NCBI GenBank assembly: GCA_031310005.1
Contig: CM062384.1
Span: 496,001 to 560,000 of the forward strand
Origin: Dactylellina haptotyla
Taxonomy: Eukaryota; Ascomycota; Orbiliomycetes; Orbiliales; Orbiliaceae
Length of the DNA: 64,000 bases
Direction: 5' to 3'
In this document: positions 1 through 10,398 of the stretch, in pieces
Layout: every line of letters starts with the position of its first letter
How positions within the stretch are numbered: position 1 is the first letter of the stretch
Made by a program: the position numbers and the translations under genes
The notes under the pieces: model-generated
What the model was told of the DNA's origin: nothing
Databases searched by the model: none
Seen by the model: the letters and a program-made list of their open reading frames with translations, nothing else

Positions 1-959
1 CGATGAAGGGGTATGAGTATCCTAGTTGGTCGGGGGCGGAGTTCCAGTTGATCTGTTTGGACTGTAGAGGGTCGCCTCTGGCGGATATGTATAGGGAGGC
101 GGCTAAGGCCGTATTAGTTGCAGAAATACCAGACATAAGTGATATAGAAATACTCACAATCCCTGACAAGGAGCAATTCATCGTCTCCTAACCTTGTTGC
201 CAAGGGGCTCCTCGAAGACCAGGTGAGATAGCCCGTAGCACCACCTCCACTGCTAGTCATAGGAATATCCTCCACCACCTCAGTATTGACATCGATGATG
301 GCAAAGCTGCCCGAGAGACCAGCGCATAGCTTGCCTTCAGCGGCCCAAGTCAGGCTTCGGGGTTGTGATGCCAGGGTTATCTCGTTTGAGTCGAGAAACT
401 CGCTATCCTTCCAGAGGTAGAGCAGCAACTTGCGTTTCACAACCACTGCCAGCCGGGATACTACTGAGGGCACGCCGGCGATATCTCTTTCGACACCGCT
501 GGTGAGAGCAAAGAGCGTGGCGCCCCTCGTCTTGGCTAGCATCTCAACCTTCTCGTACGAGCCCATGTCATAGGTGGACACATAGCCGTCGGCGAGCACC
601 ACGATAATGGAAGACTCCTTGATGCATCCCATCTGCGTGATCGGACGCTTGGTGAACCCTTCCACCTCCCGCAGACACTCGATATCGATCGGATCGGTAG
701 GTGTGGTAGGGTTCGAGACTCGGTAGATGCGGAGGGTGCCATTGTTTAAACCGACGAGCAGCTTGTCACCTAGAAGCAATCAGCCGTTAGCAGAGCCCTC
801 CCCCTCATCCCACTTTAGGTGCCGAAGCACGAAAAACCTAGCAGCCGTGGCGACACAATGCATGTAGGCGTGCGTACCGTAAGCTAAAATGCACTCCTGA
901 CGCGACCTGTCCTTCGAACTTAGCTCCCGGATGGAGCGAGCGTGAAAGGCGGTGAGCAT
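1..959 (-). CDS. VPS39: Vam6/Vps39-type vacuolar tethering (HOPS) subunit, N-terminal part, runs off window
   Basis: Three exons read on the minus strand: 959-878, 769-158 and 102-1; phases agree at both introns (770-877 and 103-157, the latter with CTAAT and TTAG). The protein starts MLTAFHARSIREL, as Vam6/Vps39 proteins do, and continues through a citron-homology (CNH) domain with recognisable blocks: LLVGLNNGTLRIYR, LREVEGF, KTRGATLFALTS, SRLAVVVKRKLLLY, LTWAAEGKLCAGL and, in exon 3, DQLGYSYPF. Vps39 is the HOPS subunit that binds the vacuolar Rab7/Ypt7 and tethers membranes for fusion; the CNH domain is its N-terminal propeller. Only about 265 of an expected roughly 1000 residues lie in the window; the clathrin-repeat C-terminal part is beyond base 1. 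Without splicing, the stop at 114 makes the gene look like a 221-residue fragment. It is transcribed away from BTN1. Confidence 0.88.
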
Positions 960-1500
960 GGCTCCTTGCGCCTGAACAAGAGTACCGGGGAATCGGGGGT
1001 TCTCATCGAGATTTCATCTATCGCGGCATCGAACAGCCCTCCCGTCAGCTGGGGCTATCGGAAACGTGTGTCGAGGGAGGTGCTTGCGGCGAGGTTGGAG
1101 TGGATGTCGTTGGAGAAGGTGACTGAGCGATGCGGGTTGACCTCATAGTTGACTAGACCGGGTGCGCTGTGTGCTGGTGTTGGGGTAAACACCAAAACAG
1201 CCGGCGCCGCAGCCACCAACCAACCGCATCACGCGGCCGCGCCCCGAACCAGGTTAAATAGCATCTCATCGACCGGATCCTCACCCTCAACGGAAACCGG
1301 CGTTGCTCAGGATCACGGAGGATTACGAGTTACTCTTTGCCTCTTTCATATAGCCCATCGGGTTTGGTTTAAAAACGGTTGTATGGCAGGAACAACGAGA
1401 TCGTAGACATATCAGCTTACGACGCTATCGATAACCGGGGGACATATCTGCCCACTCCAGTATCTGTAATACCTATCTATCTACTCAACGGTTTTCGGCC
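960..1500. promoter_or_regulatory. Shared intergenic promoter region of divergent VPS39 and BTN1
   Basis: 541 bases lie between the two start codons, which point away from each other. I see no convincing gene here; the short open frames at 942-1406 are low-complexity and unlike any family. No clear TATA box is visible for either gene, as is common for housekeeping fungal genes. That the region serves as a bidirectional promoter is inferred from position only. Confidence 0.5.
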
Positions 1501-2969
1501 ATGAGTCGGCCGCCGGCTTCAACATGGTCGAACGTTGAAGCGTGGTTCGCCTCGGTCATCTCCACTCTCCGATCGTCCTTTGCCGGCGCAAATCCCAGAG
1601 TTTGCGCCGCCTTCTGGCTTTTTGGTGCGATCTTCCCCGATATCAGTTCGAAGTCTGTTGGTGAGACTTATGCTAATACGTAGAAATATTGAAAAGGCCT
1701 TATAAACAATGTCCTCTACGTTATCATCCTCTCGGCCGCACTGGACCTCGTGGGACCCGATGTCCCCAAGGGCGTCATCCTGCTCTTCGACGTCATGCCC
1801 TCGTTTCTCACGAAACTGACCGCACCCTACTTCATTCACCTTATATCCTACCGGGTGCGAGTAATCTGGTTCTTCCTCCTCTCAACATGCGGCATGATAG
1901 TCGTTGCCTTCGGAGATTCCATAGGATGGAGGCTATTCGGTATCGCCGTCGCATCATTGTCCTCCGGCGCTGGGGAGATGACCTTCGTATCCATGACGCA
2001 TTTCTACGACCATTTCTCTCTGGCGATGTGGGCGAGTGGAACCGGTGGTGCTGGCATAGTCGGGAGTGCTTTCTACCTTGCGTTATCGACCTGGTTCGGG
2101 TTCAGCATACAGACCAGTCTAATGCTCAGCTGTTTCCTCCCCTTGGTTATGCTTGTGGCGTTCTTCGGGGTTCTACCGCGAGATGTTCTACCTTCGGGGG
2201 TCGAAAGAGAAGGCGCGAGAGGGACTTATGCGAGGGTACCTGGCGCTGACGAGGAACAAGACCCGATGGAAGACGATGAGGCCATGCGAAGCCCCGTTTT
2301 ATCGAATACTTCCAGCTTTGCGGCTCGTAATGCCGGAACTACGCTCTCCAGAGCATTCTCCTCATTCAAGGGTAATCTGAGGAGAATGAAGGGACTGGTG
2401 GTGCCGTATATCATCCCACTACTTCTCGTGTACATCTCAGAATACACCATCAACCAGGGAGTCGCGCCAACACTGCTTTATAAATTGGAGGATATGCCGT
2501 TCAAAAACTACCGAGACGCGTACCCGACCTACAACACGATATACCAAGTGGGCGTCTTTATCTCCAGAAGCAGCACGCCCTTCATTAGGATTCGATATTT
2601 ATACCCCCCTAGCATGCTCCAGTTTCTAAACTTGGTTATATTGGCGGCACATGCCGTCCTAAACTTTATCCCTAGCATCTGGGCTATATTCCTGATTATC
2701 TTTTGGGAGGGCCTATTGGGTGGACTCGTATACGTGGTAAGTGACTTGATTAAACTGATAGAAGAGTCGTTTCTAATCGCAACCTGTAGAACACCTTTGC
2801 GGAAATTACGGATAATGTACCTCACGAAGATCGCGAGTTCAGTCTGGCGGCGACCACTGTTAGTGATTCTGGCGGCATTTGTGTCGCGGCGTTTATAAGT
2901 ATGGCGTTGGAGACCTGGTTGTGTTCATATCAGGTATCTCACGGGCGACCGTATTGTAAGATGACTTGA
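1501..2969 (+). CDS. BTN1: Battenin/CLN3 family vacuolar membrane protein (Btn1)
   Basis: Three exons: 1501-1624, 1697-2736 and 2790-2969, giving 447 residues, the usual size for Btn1/CLN3. Family blocks are seen in order: [20 protein letters not shown] across intron 1, [46 protein letters not shown], and NTFAEI...[10 protein letters not shown]...[11 protein letters not shown]...SMALETWLC in the last exon. About ten hydrophobic membrane segments surround a charged, Ser-rich loop of about 80 residues (2190-2400). Btn1 is a vacuole/late-endosome membrane protein needed for pH and basic amino-acid balance in yeast. Intron 1 uses the acceptor at 1695-1696, not the nearer TAG at 1681-1683, because only this keeps the GLINNVLY frame. 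The gene converges on the F-box gene, with 253 bases between the stop codons. Confidence 0.92.
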
Positions 2970-3222
2970 TAATTTCTGTTACTTTGGAGGGACGGCGTAT
3001 TTTGGGTTTAGAAGTGAAACATCTTAGGTAAATGTAGAACATTTAGATAGGCCAAATCGTGTTATTCAATTGCAATACACTTTATTAAACCAGGAAATAT
3101 ATCAAAAATAGATAAAATGTACAAAAGAAAAAGACCCATATATTAAAACACCATACTCACATAAGATATAAAACCCCTGAACACCAAGCACTGAATCCTA
3201 CCCCAGAGCCATATAAAGCGTG

Positions 3223-4221
3223 CTATCTTTCAATATCGTAACTGATCGCAGTAACCACAAACCGCATCTCCAGTATCTGCCTCCAAAACTGCAGCGAAGA
3301 GTAAACACTCAACCACACGATATTGTTATCATTCCACTCGTTATCTGTCGGCCCGCCAATCCCAACCGGTAGCCCCTTCTCCAAATTAACCCCCCTGATC
3401 AACTCATCAATATACTGCCCAACCGTCATCCCATCATAAAACTTAAAATACGTCCCAAACACCGAGAATTTATCCTCTATCCTGTACGAGGTCTCGCTCG
3501 CTTTAATCTGCACCCTCCCAACACCGGGGTCCCCTCCCTCGTGTATAATAACCGGATCGTCCTTAAAGATACTATAATCGTACGGCTCCAGAACCTTACA
3601 CCGGGGCTTCTTCCACTTTCTCGGCGAGGTATGCCCTACTTTATACGTCCAATACCCACCCCACCGATCCCGCTGAGTATGCAGCTGTATCTTGCCCGGT
3701 CTTAAACGCCCATCTCTCCCGCGGACAAATACCTCCAGATGCTCGATGATGTGGTGTAACCGTGGTTTCGGTCGGTTTTTATAAGCAGGCAACTCCCACT
3801 GTTCGTGATAGAAGCGGTTGTACAGCTCGTATCGGTGCTCACGTACCACTGCGGAGGTTTTGATGAACTGCCGCCATAGTTTACACACTTTAGCGAAGTT
3901 CGGGTGGTCCTCCCAGTGGGAGGATTCGAGGATTTGTAGTTGGATTTCCGCGGGTAGGTACGGGAGCGGTCGTCCCACCAGAGGTTCGTGGATGTATGGG
4001 TAGATATTGGTGTCTTCGTAGCCGTTTATTAGCGGTCTGAATTTCGGGGAGGCGACGGTCTCATCGTCGTGCTTGGAGTCTGTATCGGCGAAGGGTTCTG
4101 CGTTGTCTGGTGTTGCATGTTTGGATGGCGATGATCGAGCCGCGTTTGAGTGCGGACCTTCTTTTACGGACGAGCCGGTCGTCCAAAGGCGGGGCTGGAG
4201 AGCTTTGAATATTCTATTCAT
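3223..4221 (-). CDS. F-box-like protein of unknown target
   Basis: A single exon of 332 residues. Residues about 1-75 are polar and probably disordered (Ser/Pro/Asp-rich). An F-box-like segment follows at about 85-135, with LPYLPAEIQLQILESS and the later VCKLWRQFIKTS motif; such a helix bundle binds Skp1 in SCF ubiquitin ligases. The rest (about 140-332), which would select the substrate, contains runs such as WGGYWTYKVGHTS and VGQYIDELIRGV that I cannot place. It has no leucine-rich repeats like those of the F-box genes at 52.8 and 59.9 kb and is not obviously their paralog. The open frame, a tail-to-tail neighbour and an ATG with no in-frame upstream start support a real gene; the F-box call rests on a short motif. 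Confidence 0.72.
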   Translation of the reverse strand: MNRIFKALQPRLWTTGSSVKEGPHSNAARSSPSKHATPDNAEPFADTDSKHDDETVASPKFRPLINGYEDTNIYPYIHEPLVGRPLPYLPAEIQLQILESSHWEDHPNFAKVCKLWRQFIKTSAVVREHRYELYNRFYHEQWELPAYKNRPKPRLHHIIEHLEVFVRGRDGRLRPGKIQLHTQRDRWGGYWTYKVGHTSPRKWKKPRCKVLEPYDYSIFKDDPVIIHEGGDPGVGRVQIKASETSYRIEDKFSVFGTYFKFYDGMTVGQYIDELIRGVNLEKGLPVGIGGPTDNEWNDNNIVWLSVYSSLQFWRQILEMRFVVTAISYDIER

Positions 4222-6049
4222 GGTTTAGATGTGTTTAATCGAGCAGGGTATTCGTGGTATCCGAAGTTGCTTTGGCATAAGTATATATTCTGATATGTGT
4301 TCGGAAGCGATGGGAAGCCACCAGTGCTCTGTTTTATCGATGACCACGAAGATGGTAGGTATGAGAGGCGTGCACTTGAGCACATTGCTCTTTTATACTT
4401 TCGTAGTTGTCAAACTCCGCATTAGCAGAAGGCACGTTTTTGAAACGCGGAAGTACTTCTGAAGCTGATTCGAGGTGCGGTTTCGTCTGTAAGAATATTG
4501 TTTCTTGCCGTATCCGGGCTACTCTACCCGGTTGATTACCAGTTCTGGGCAGGGAGTTGTATCAATAAATTCCAATCGCGGTTTGGTGCCGTCGAACAAC
4601 ACTAAAAAGATCACCTCGATTAGGATTATTAGGATAAAGGAACAAGAATGCCAACCAGTAGATAGAGATAGATAAGGAACAAGAATATACTTATATAAAA
4701 AATCAAAAACAGTAGGTAAGATAGGTAAGATGGGCAAGAACAGATAAAGTATTTTTAATCCTGCTGGCCGCAAACGTGCACAATAAACCAAAATATTATA
4801 TATTCGATATATTCTGACTCTGCGGCTTCCGCTCCGTGGATGCTGGGAACGAGAATACATGTATACATTCCACCAGGTATCTTGTTTGTTAGAATCGCAT
4901 GAGGTAGACAGCATTTCTAGCCTATCGGAACGCAGCCGAGAACTAGCAGTGAGCCATTCACGCTGTGTTTCGGCGAGCCCAAAAGGAGTTACCAGACATC
5001 TACATGCAACACTTTTCACAGACTCCACTGGACTGGGATAAATGCAAGATTGCCAGACGCGATCTAGACGAACCCTATTCCTAACAGTAACCGTCGATTG
5101 GTCTCGCGGGGCCAGACTTTGACGTGCCGTCGATCTGATTTTCATTACGAGAGCGGTTAGCCGGTGTATAACCCTATATCTCGCATTGTCAATTTATGTA
5201 ACGATTTGAACCTTTCTAGATTCTGTTGTTGTATAGCTTCACATCCGGCTTACACTTGACAATGATAATACAATGCCTACTAGATGTACATTTAGTCAAA
5301 ACGAATATGCAAGATACATATATGTAGGAAGTCCGAACAAAATTGCGTAAGACTCTATTGAGGTACCAGAATCACGCATCATCAAGCGGCCACGGAAATC
5401 CTTAATTATTTTCGCAGCTTAAATATGTAAATTTCAACTGCCTTTACGACGAACACTCAAAATATAATTATGAAATAAAATTCTCACCGACGAGTTTCTA
5501 CATTCTCCTACCACACAGATGCCCCCCCGTTTGGCCCCTTTGAAGAAGAAAAATTCTCCTCTTTCTTGCTCTCTTCTTCCTAAAGAACTAGCTTCCCCGC
5601 GTTGCCCTAACAAGCTGAGAGGTATCGTGGGTTTTGGAGGTATTGGATGTCATCAGACTCTGTCGCTGAGGTTATCAGAGCTATCTTAAAAAACCCTAGG
5701 GAACAGAAAAAAAGATTTTGGAACTTTCGGTCGGGGCCAGGGCATCATTGCTGGTTTTGAATTTCTCACATCGGACTTCGAGTATTAGAATGCGGATTGG
5801 AGGTTTTGATCTCGTCGGTGAGTTTCTAGCACCCAAAGAGGATCAAGAATTGGTTCCATTTCGCCTTGATGATGAGAAAAACAAAACCCCTTGTTACGAC
5901 CGCGGTTGCGGATTTATGGGATTTGTGAGTGAGGAGAAAAACTAACCGGAATCAAAAATTTATGATTTTTACATTCAAGGGACTTTTACTTCTGACCGCG
6001 TTCGTGAGTCATGTCACAACAACAACAAAGATCTACATGCCATCAGCTA

Positions 6050-6065
6050 TGATCATGCATGATCA
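6050..6065. repeat. Perfect 16-bp palindrome with AGATCT flanks
   Basis: The sequence TGATCATGCATGATCA equals its own reverse complement. It sits between two copies of AGATCT (6029-6034 and 6069-6074), giving a nested near-symmetric arrangement. It lies about 1 kb upstream of the nearest gene. It could be a dimeric factor site or chance. Confidence 0.5.
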
Positions 6066-6964
6066 CGAAGATCTAAGTTCTTTGAGCGCTCTGATGGGAT
6101 CCGGGTCCAGGCAAAATACCTCTATATATAGATATAGATCTATTAGCGATATCGCATTCTAGAATAGTAATTGATAGTATAAATGCTAGTGTGGGCTGGC
6201 GCTGGATTAGCAGTCGCATCAGCTCCGATATCGATAGAATGAACAAGGTTCGCGCGAAAACCATAATTCTTGCATGAGCAGGCTAGCAGCATCCAGCAGT
6301 ACGATATAAGAATCTACCAGCTGAACGAATTCGCATAGGAGCTCCAGGGGTGCGATAGGCTCCGTAGGTCGCTCTTGGCAAAAAACATCTAAGTGGCTGG
6401 CTGGATAGAACGATAGAAGCTACAATGCGTCCGTAACGTCGCACTGTCGACGTCGCCGAGCCTAGGCATTATGCAAATACCCTCCATGTTGAAATTTAGC
6501 TTCGGAAATTCCGATACGAGCTTTTTTTTTTGTTGATATACGATGCCAGAAAGTTGAACGGTATTGGAACGCTCCGAATCGCCTTGAGTTAGACCCCACG
6601 TTACTCAAACTGGTGAGTTGAGTAATGGCAAAAGCCTTAAAGCCAATCGTACAACAGGGAAAAGCAATCTCCCCCATGAGGCTGAAGCCAAATGTCTCAA
6701 TATTGCTTTGACGCTATAGAACTAGGCTTAGCGCCTGACAAGGAGCCTTCGTGGTCGGAATTCATACGATCAATTAGCTCAGGAAGTCAAATTCCCATTC
6801 ACGCTAAGATGGGTTAGTTGAATGGCGTTTGGTGGCGTTTCTCGGCGCGCACACAGGAGTAGCCGCACAGAGGTTCAGAAAAACACATATTATTTTGCGT
6901 TTGAATACGGTAGTGATTCCGAGATGCAAGGGAACGGAAGGGAAAACTAGGTCCTCAAATTTAG

Positions 6965-6972
6965 TATATAAA
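6965..6972 (+). promoter_or_regulatory. TATA box of the secreted Cys-containing protein gene
   Basis: TATATAAA lies 131 bases upstream of the ATG at 7096. A TC-rich stretch follows at about 6995-7015, typical of strong fungal promoters. Confidence 0.55.
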
Positions 6973-7095
6973 GATGAAGATGAGCCTTTCAATTCTGTTT
7001 TTTTCTCTTTACACCCGACAGAAGAAACTCCTAGTACTCTTATCAGATTAGCGTCTATCATCTTTCTCCAATTCTTCGAAGATCAATATCTTACA

Positions 7096-7964
7096 ATGCG
7101 CTTCGCATATTTGAATATTGCCGTCATGTACGGTAGCGCTATGGTCGCCGCCGACTGCATCAAAGACAACTGTCTTCGAGGTGAATACCACATTTCTACA
7201 TACAAACCCGAATAAATTTAACATTCCAACTGACCCAATGCTTAGCTGTGATTGCCTCCGCATATACTACGAGAAGCGGTGTTGCAGATTGTGGAGCCTA
7301 CCTCATAACCACGGTCACTCCACCCGTAAGGTACGTTATCTTTACTCTACAACCATAGTTTCAGGGTGTGCCCAGTGTTGACAGCCGATATAGCATTGCC
7401 ACTAAGACTATCAACACCGTGTCGTCCTACACCGGTCAATCAGTGACGGTGCAGCGTAAAGTTCGCCGTAACGGCGAAGGTAACATACTTGAAGCTCGTG
7501 CAACAGCCGCTACAATTCCAGCATACGCCTCTCCATGTTCCGGTGCCGCACGTTATACCAGCGCCTGCTCGTGCGTCGGTGTTACATCGAGTGTTGTTAC
7601 TCTTCCTGCTGTTGTAAGCACTACCACAGTCACCAATACCTACCTACCCACAGTTTCGGCAGCCGGGTTTGAGGTCGTGGGGAACACATTTTGCGGCGGC
7701 GCGCCGGAAACTTCGTTTACCCTCGAAAACGGAAGATGTCTCTCGAATCCAACATACTACAGTATCAGAATTAGCAATTTTGGCCCTTCTGCTTGCGATG
7801 CCTCAAAATGCAGTATCTCGGGTTGGGATAACTTAGAGTGTACTGGAAATCCATTCATATTTGTCTCGGTGTACAACCAGTGCATGAATTGCTTCAACGC
7901 CAACTACAACATTCGATCCATTCGCATTGTCTGCGACCCAGATGCTTGTGGTCCAACCTCGTAA
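7096..7964 (+). CDS. Secreted Cys-containing protein of unknown function
   Basis: Three exons. Exon 1 (7096-7180) encodes MRFAYLNIAVMYGSAMVAAD, a plausible signal peptide, then CIKDNCLR. Exon 2 starts at 7246 and gives AVIASAYTTRSGVADCGAYL, a pattern I recognise from secreted fungal proteins (DNCLRAV...ADC). The second intron has two phase-consistent solutions: 7331-7375 (donor GTACGT, giving 252 residues) or 7326-7364 (donor GTAAGG, giving 254). The remainder is Thr/Val/Ser-rich, then a Cys-bearing C-terminal region (about 160-250) with CSISGW, CMNCFN and CDPDACG; the cysteines suggest disulfides. The TATA box 131 bases upstream suggests regulated, strong expression. Secretion is inferred; I recognise no enzyme motif. 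Confidence 0.72.
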
Positions 7965-10398
7965 CCAATTTCATAAGGAAATCGAATCATTGTAGCCAAA
8001 TCCAAAATATGGGTTCTGGCACCACGTATATTTTCCACCCACGAGTCTAAAACTATTTCACGGTTAATAATTACTTTATTCCTTCTGAATGTTATTACTT
8101 TAATGCTGTTACCACAAACTTAATGAGTTCATGTATGTAAATGAAGCATAGCTATTTAGTTCTCTCACATGCAGAAGTTCCGTATTTATTCGAAATAGTT
8201 AGCGGGGTTTCTAAAAATTTTGATCGAGCAATTTTTGGTCAAAACATAGCCCTTTTCTTGTCCACGTTGTTTGCGACCGAATTGTTGAATTTCCAATGGC
8301 CAAGAAATATGGCGTTTTCAGATTTTTATCCATTTCAAAAATTTGCCCATTTGAGCTCCTTCGCAATGCTTTGTCTAGCTAAGTTGAGACCGTGCTAACT
8401 GTTAATTTAATGATGCATTACCAAGAGTTGCCTGAAAGCCACCACCACAAGTCACAGGATACACTTTCAGAGCCGATCATGAACCAAAAAATGCGCTTTC
8501 AAAATCCCCTTTGAATTTTGATCGCTAGCTTAGCCAATCAGTTTGCGATCGCACACAGGAACCTTAGACTGTGACCTGTGCTGCATTAGCTTGGGGTCGT
8601 GGCAATGGACTGCAGCGTCGCCCAGGTAGGATTCGGATTTCTACTGGTTCTAGAATCTGGTACTTCTTTCTTCCGAACGCGATCCATAATCAGCCTGGGG
8701 TTTAGATATTCTGAGGAATGCGAAAGGGGTAATGCGTAGCGACTGTGAGTGCGAATTCGAACAGGCTAGTCGAAGTTTCAAGATGGCCAATGTTACTCTC
8801 TAGGATCGCATTCGCACTTAACTCTAACTTTAAATGAGACCCAGCTAGCAGGGAACAGTAAAAGTTAAAATCTAGCCAAGTAGACCTGCCACCTGATTAT
8901 TGTTGGTCCCCGGCGGATCGGATGAAGCTCATCAGCTACTCGATCCGTTGACCAGCTCTGTTTCTTGCAGAATGCACCGTCCTTTTCAACTTAACGAGCT
9001 CCCAGCCTAGTTAGTCCGTGCCGCATGTCCAGTTGTCATTGAGCCGTTGGATGGAGTGGGGTGAACTGTCGCACTTTCAGCCTCGCTCTTATGAAGATTT
9101 TCGGTATCTCCCGAGAAAAGTGGACGGTATAATACTGCGAAATAAGAATCGCGCCACGATCCCATGTTAGACGAATTGGTTGACGCGGTACTGGAGTGAC
9201 GCTCAGTCTCGAACCAAACCAAACAACACAGGGTTTGGTTCCGAGAGGGTGACGCTCTAGGTACAAGACTGACACTCACAATCATGCGGGCAGCCTCGAT
9301 AAAAGCAACACAATCGTACAAAACAGGTTCTGCAGCCACCACTTGCTTCGAACTCGGCTAAATACAAGCGGGTATAGGTACCAAATGCTTCGCTTCTTCC
9401 TCGGTTTCCCCGCAAGCACTCGTTTCCACTTGCCGAACGGACAATAGAAACGTGTTCAACTACAAAGTATAGAAAATAAACTAGGCTAGAACCAAGCTAA
9501 GTAGAGCGTTTCATATCTTCAATTAACATTTGGCGATAAATTGAAATTTATCGAGCTACGGCTTGTACTTGCGCTAGCGCCCGCGGTTTTCAATATCAAA
9601 CTATTATTTAGAGATCATTGCCATCAAGTACAAGATCCACTCCGAGTGTCCGTTTCATAAATCTAGCTGGGTTTGCCGGATTCTATGTTTGACGTAGTAC
9701 ACATATTTATACTCCATAATCTTACCTTGGCAAAAGCGACATTCTGAATGATCGCATCGTTTTGCGATGAGTCTAGCGATGTGATTGGTTGTATAGGATC
9801 GTGCAGAGCAAACCCCTGTAGATTGGGGCTTTTCGCCATATATAGAACCCCCGCAAGGCTGTGAAATACCTGGTGTGAAACTACAAGTGCTTGTGTAGCG
9901 AAGGATCGGAATTTTTCGCGTCAACATGTTTAAGGGTGTAAAACATATCACTCAGCCTTCGCTAGCTTTCTATCGTACCATCTACATTACTCAGTCTGCA
10001 TTCGAATATTCTCGTCGCTCGGATATATCTCTTGAGGTTTTAAGTAGCTGTTGTATACTCCAAACTCTCGTATTCGTAAACATAGAAACTCTTTGCATCG
10101 TTTAAGCATTTTCGCGGCGCTAAAGTCGCAACTACCCACGCCTGAGGGCACCAGCTTCATTGTCAATATATCCAAGGCTGAGGGCTCCTCTGCCTTCTAC
10201 TATGGAATATAGTGTCTGTACATGTACGCAATAGCACGGTAGCCAAGTCATTTGGCAGATTTCCATCTCGGCATCTTTGGCATATGCGGCATAGAAACGT
10301 TTCGAAATTAGAAACGCTACCAAGCGAACTGTATAAATCCTTTCGCTAAGCTCACCTCGGCCCGATATCTATAGTCCTACACCGTATTGCAACTTCCA
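7965..10398. other. Gene-free stretch of about 2.4 kb
   Basis: No supportable gene. Short minus-strand frames at 9007-9342 and 9655-9951 lack splice or family support. A perfect 9-bp hairpin lies at 9534-9553. The promoter of the zinc-finger gene at 10399 must lie in the last part, but no TATA box was evident. Confidence 0.45.
9534..9553. repeat. Perfect short hairpin (9-bp stem, 2-nt loop)
   Basis: CGATAAATT is followed by GA and then AATTTATCG. No U-run follows, so this is not a terminator-type signal; it may be chance in AT-rich DNA. Confidence 0.4.

Larger units (their letters stand above)
4222..7095. other. Gene-free stretch of about 2.9 kb
   Basis: No gene is supported here. The longest open frame (4519-5145, minus) looks accidental. 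The last 130 bases carry the TATA box and leader of the secreted-protein gene that starts at 7096. A 16-base perfect palindrome lies at 6050-6065. No tRNA, transposon end or long repeat was recognised by eye. Confidence 0.5.

Noticed and set aside
942-1406. Open frames between VPS39 and BTN1
   Set aside because: They overlap the VPS39 start and its promoter region and have no protein-like pattern.
4519-5145. A 208-codon open frame on the minus strand
   Set aside because: No family motif, erratic composition with long Ile/Leu runs from AT-rich DNA, no splice-supported extension. Probably chance.
9007-9951. Minus-strand open frames of 98-111 codons
   Set aside because: No signal peptide, motif or phase-consistent intron; near the length expected by chance.
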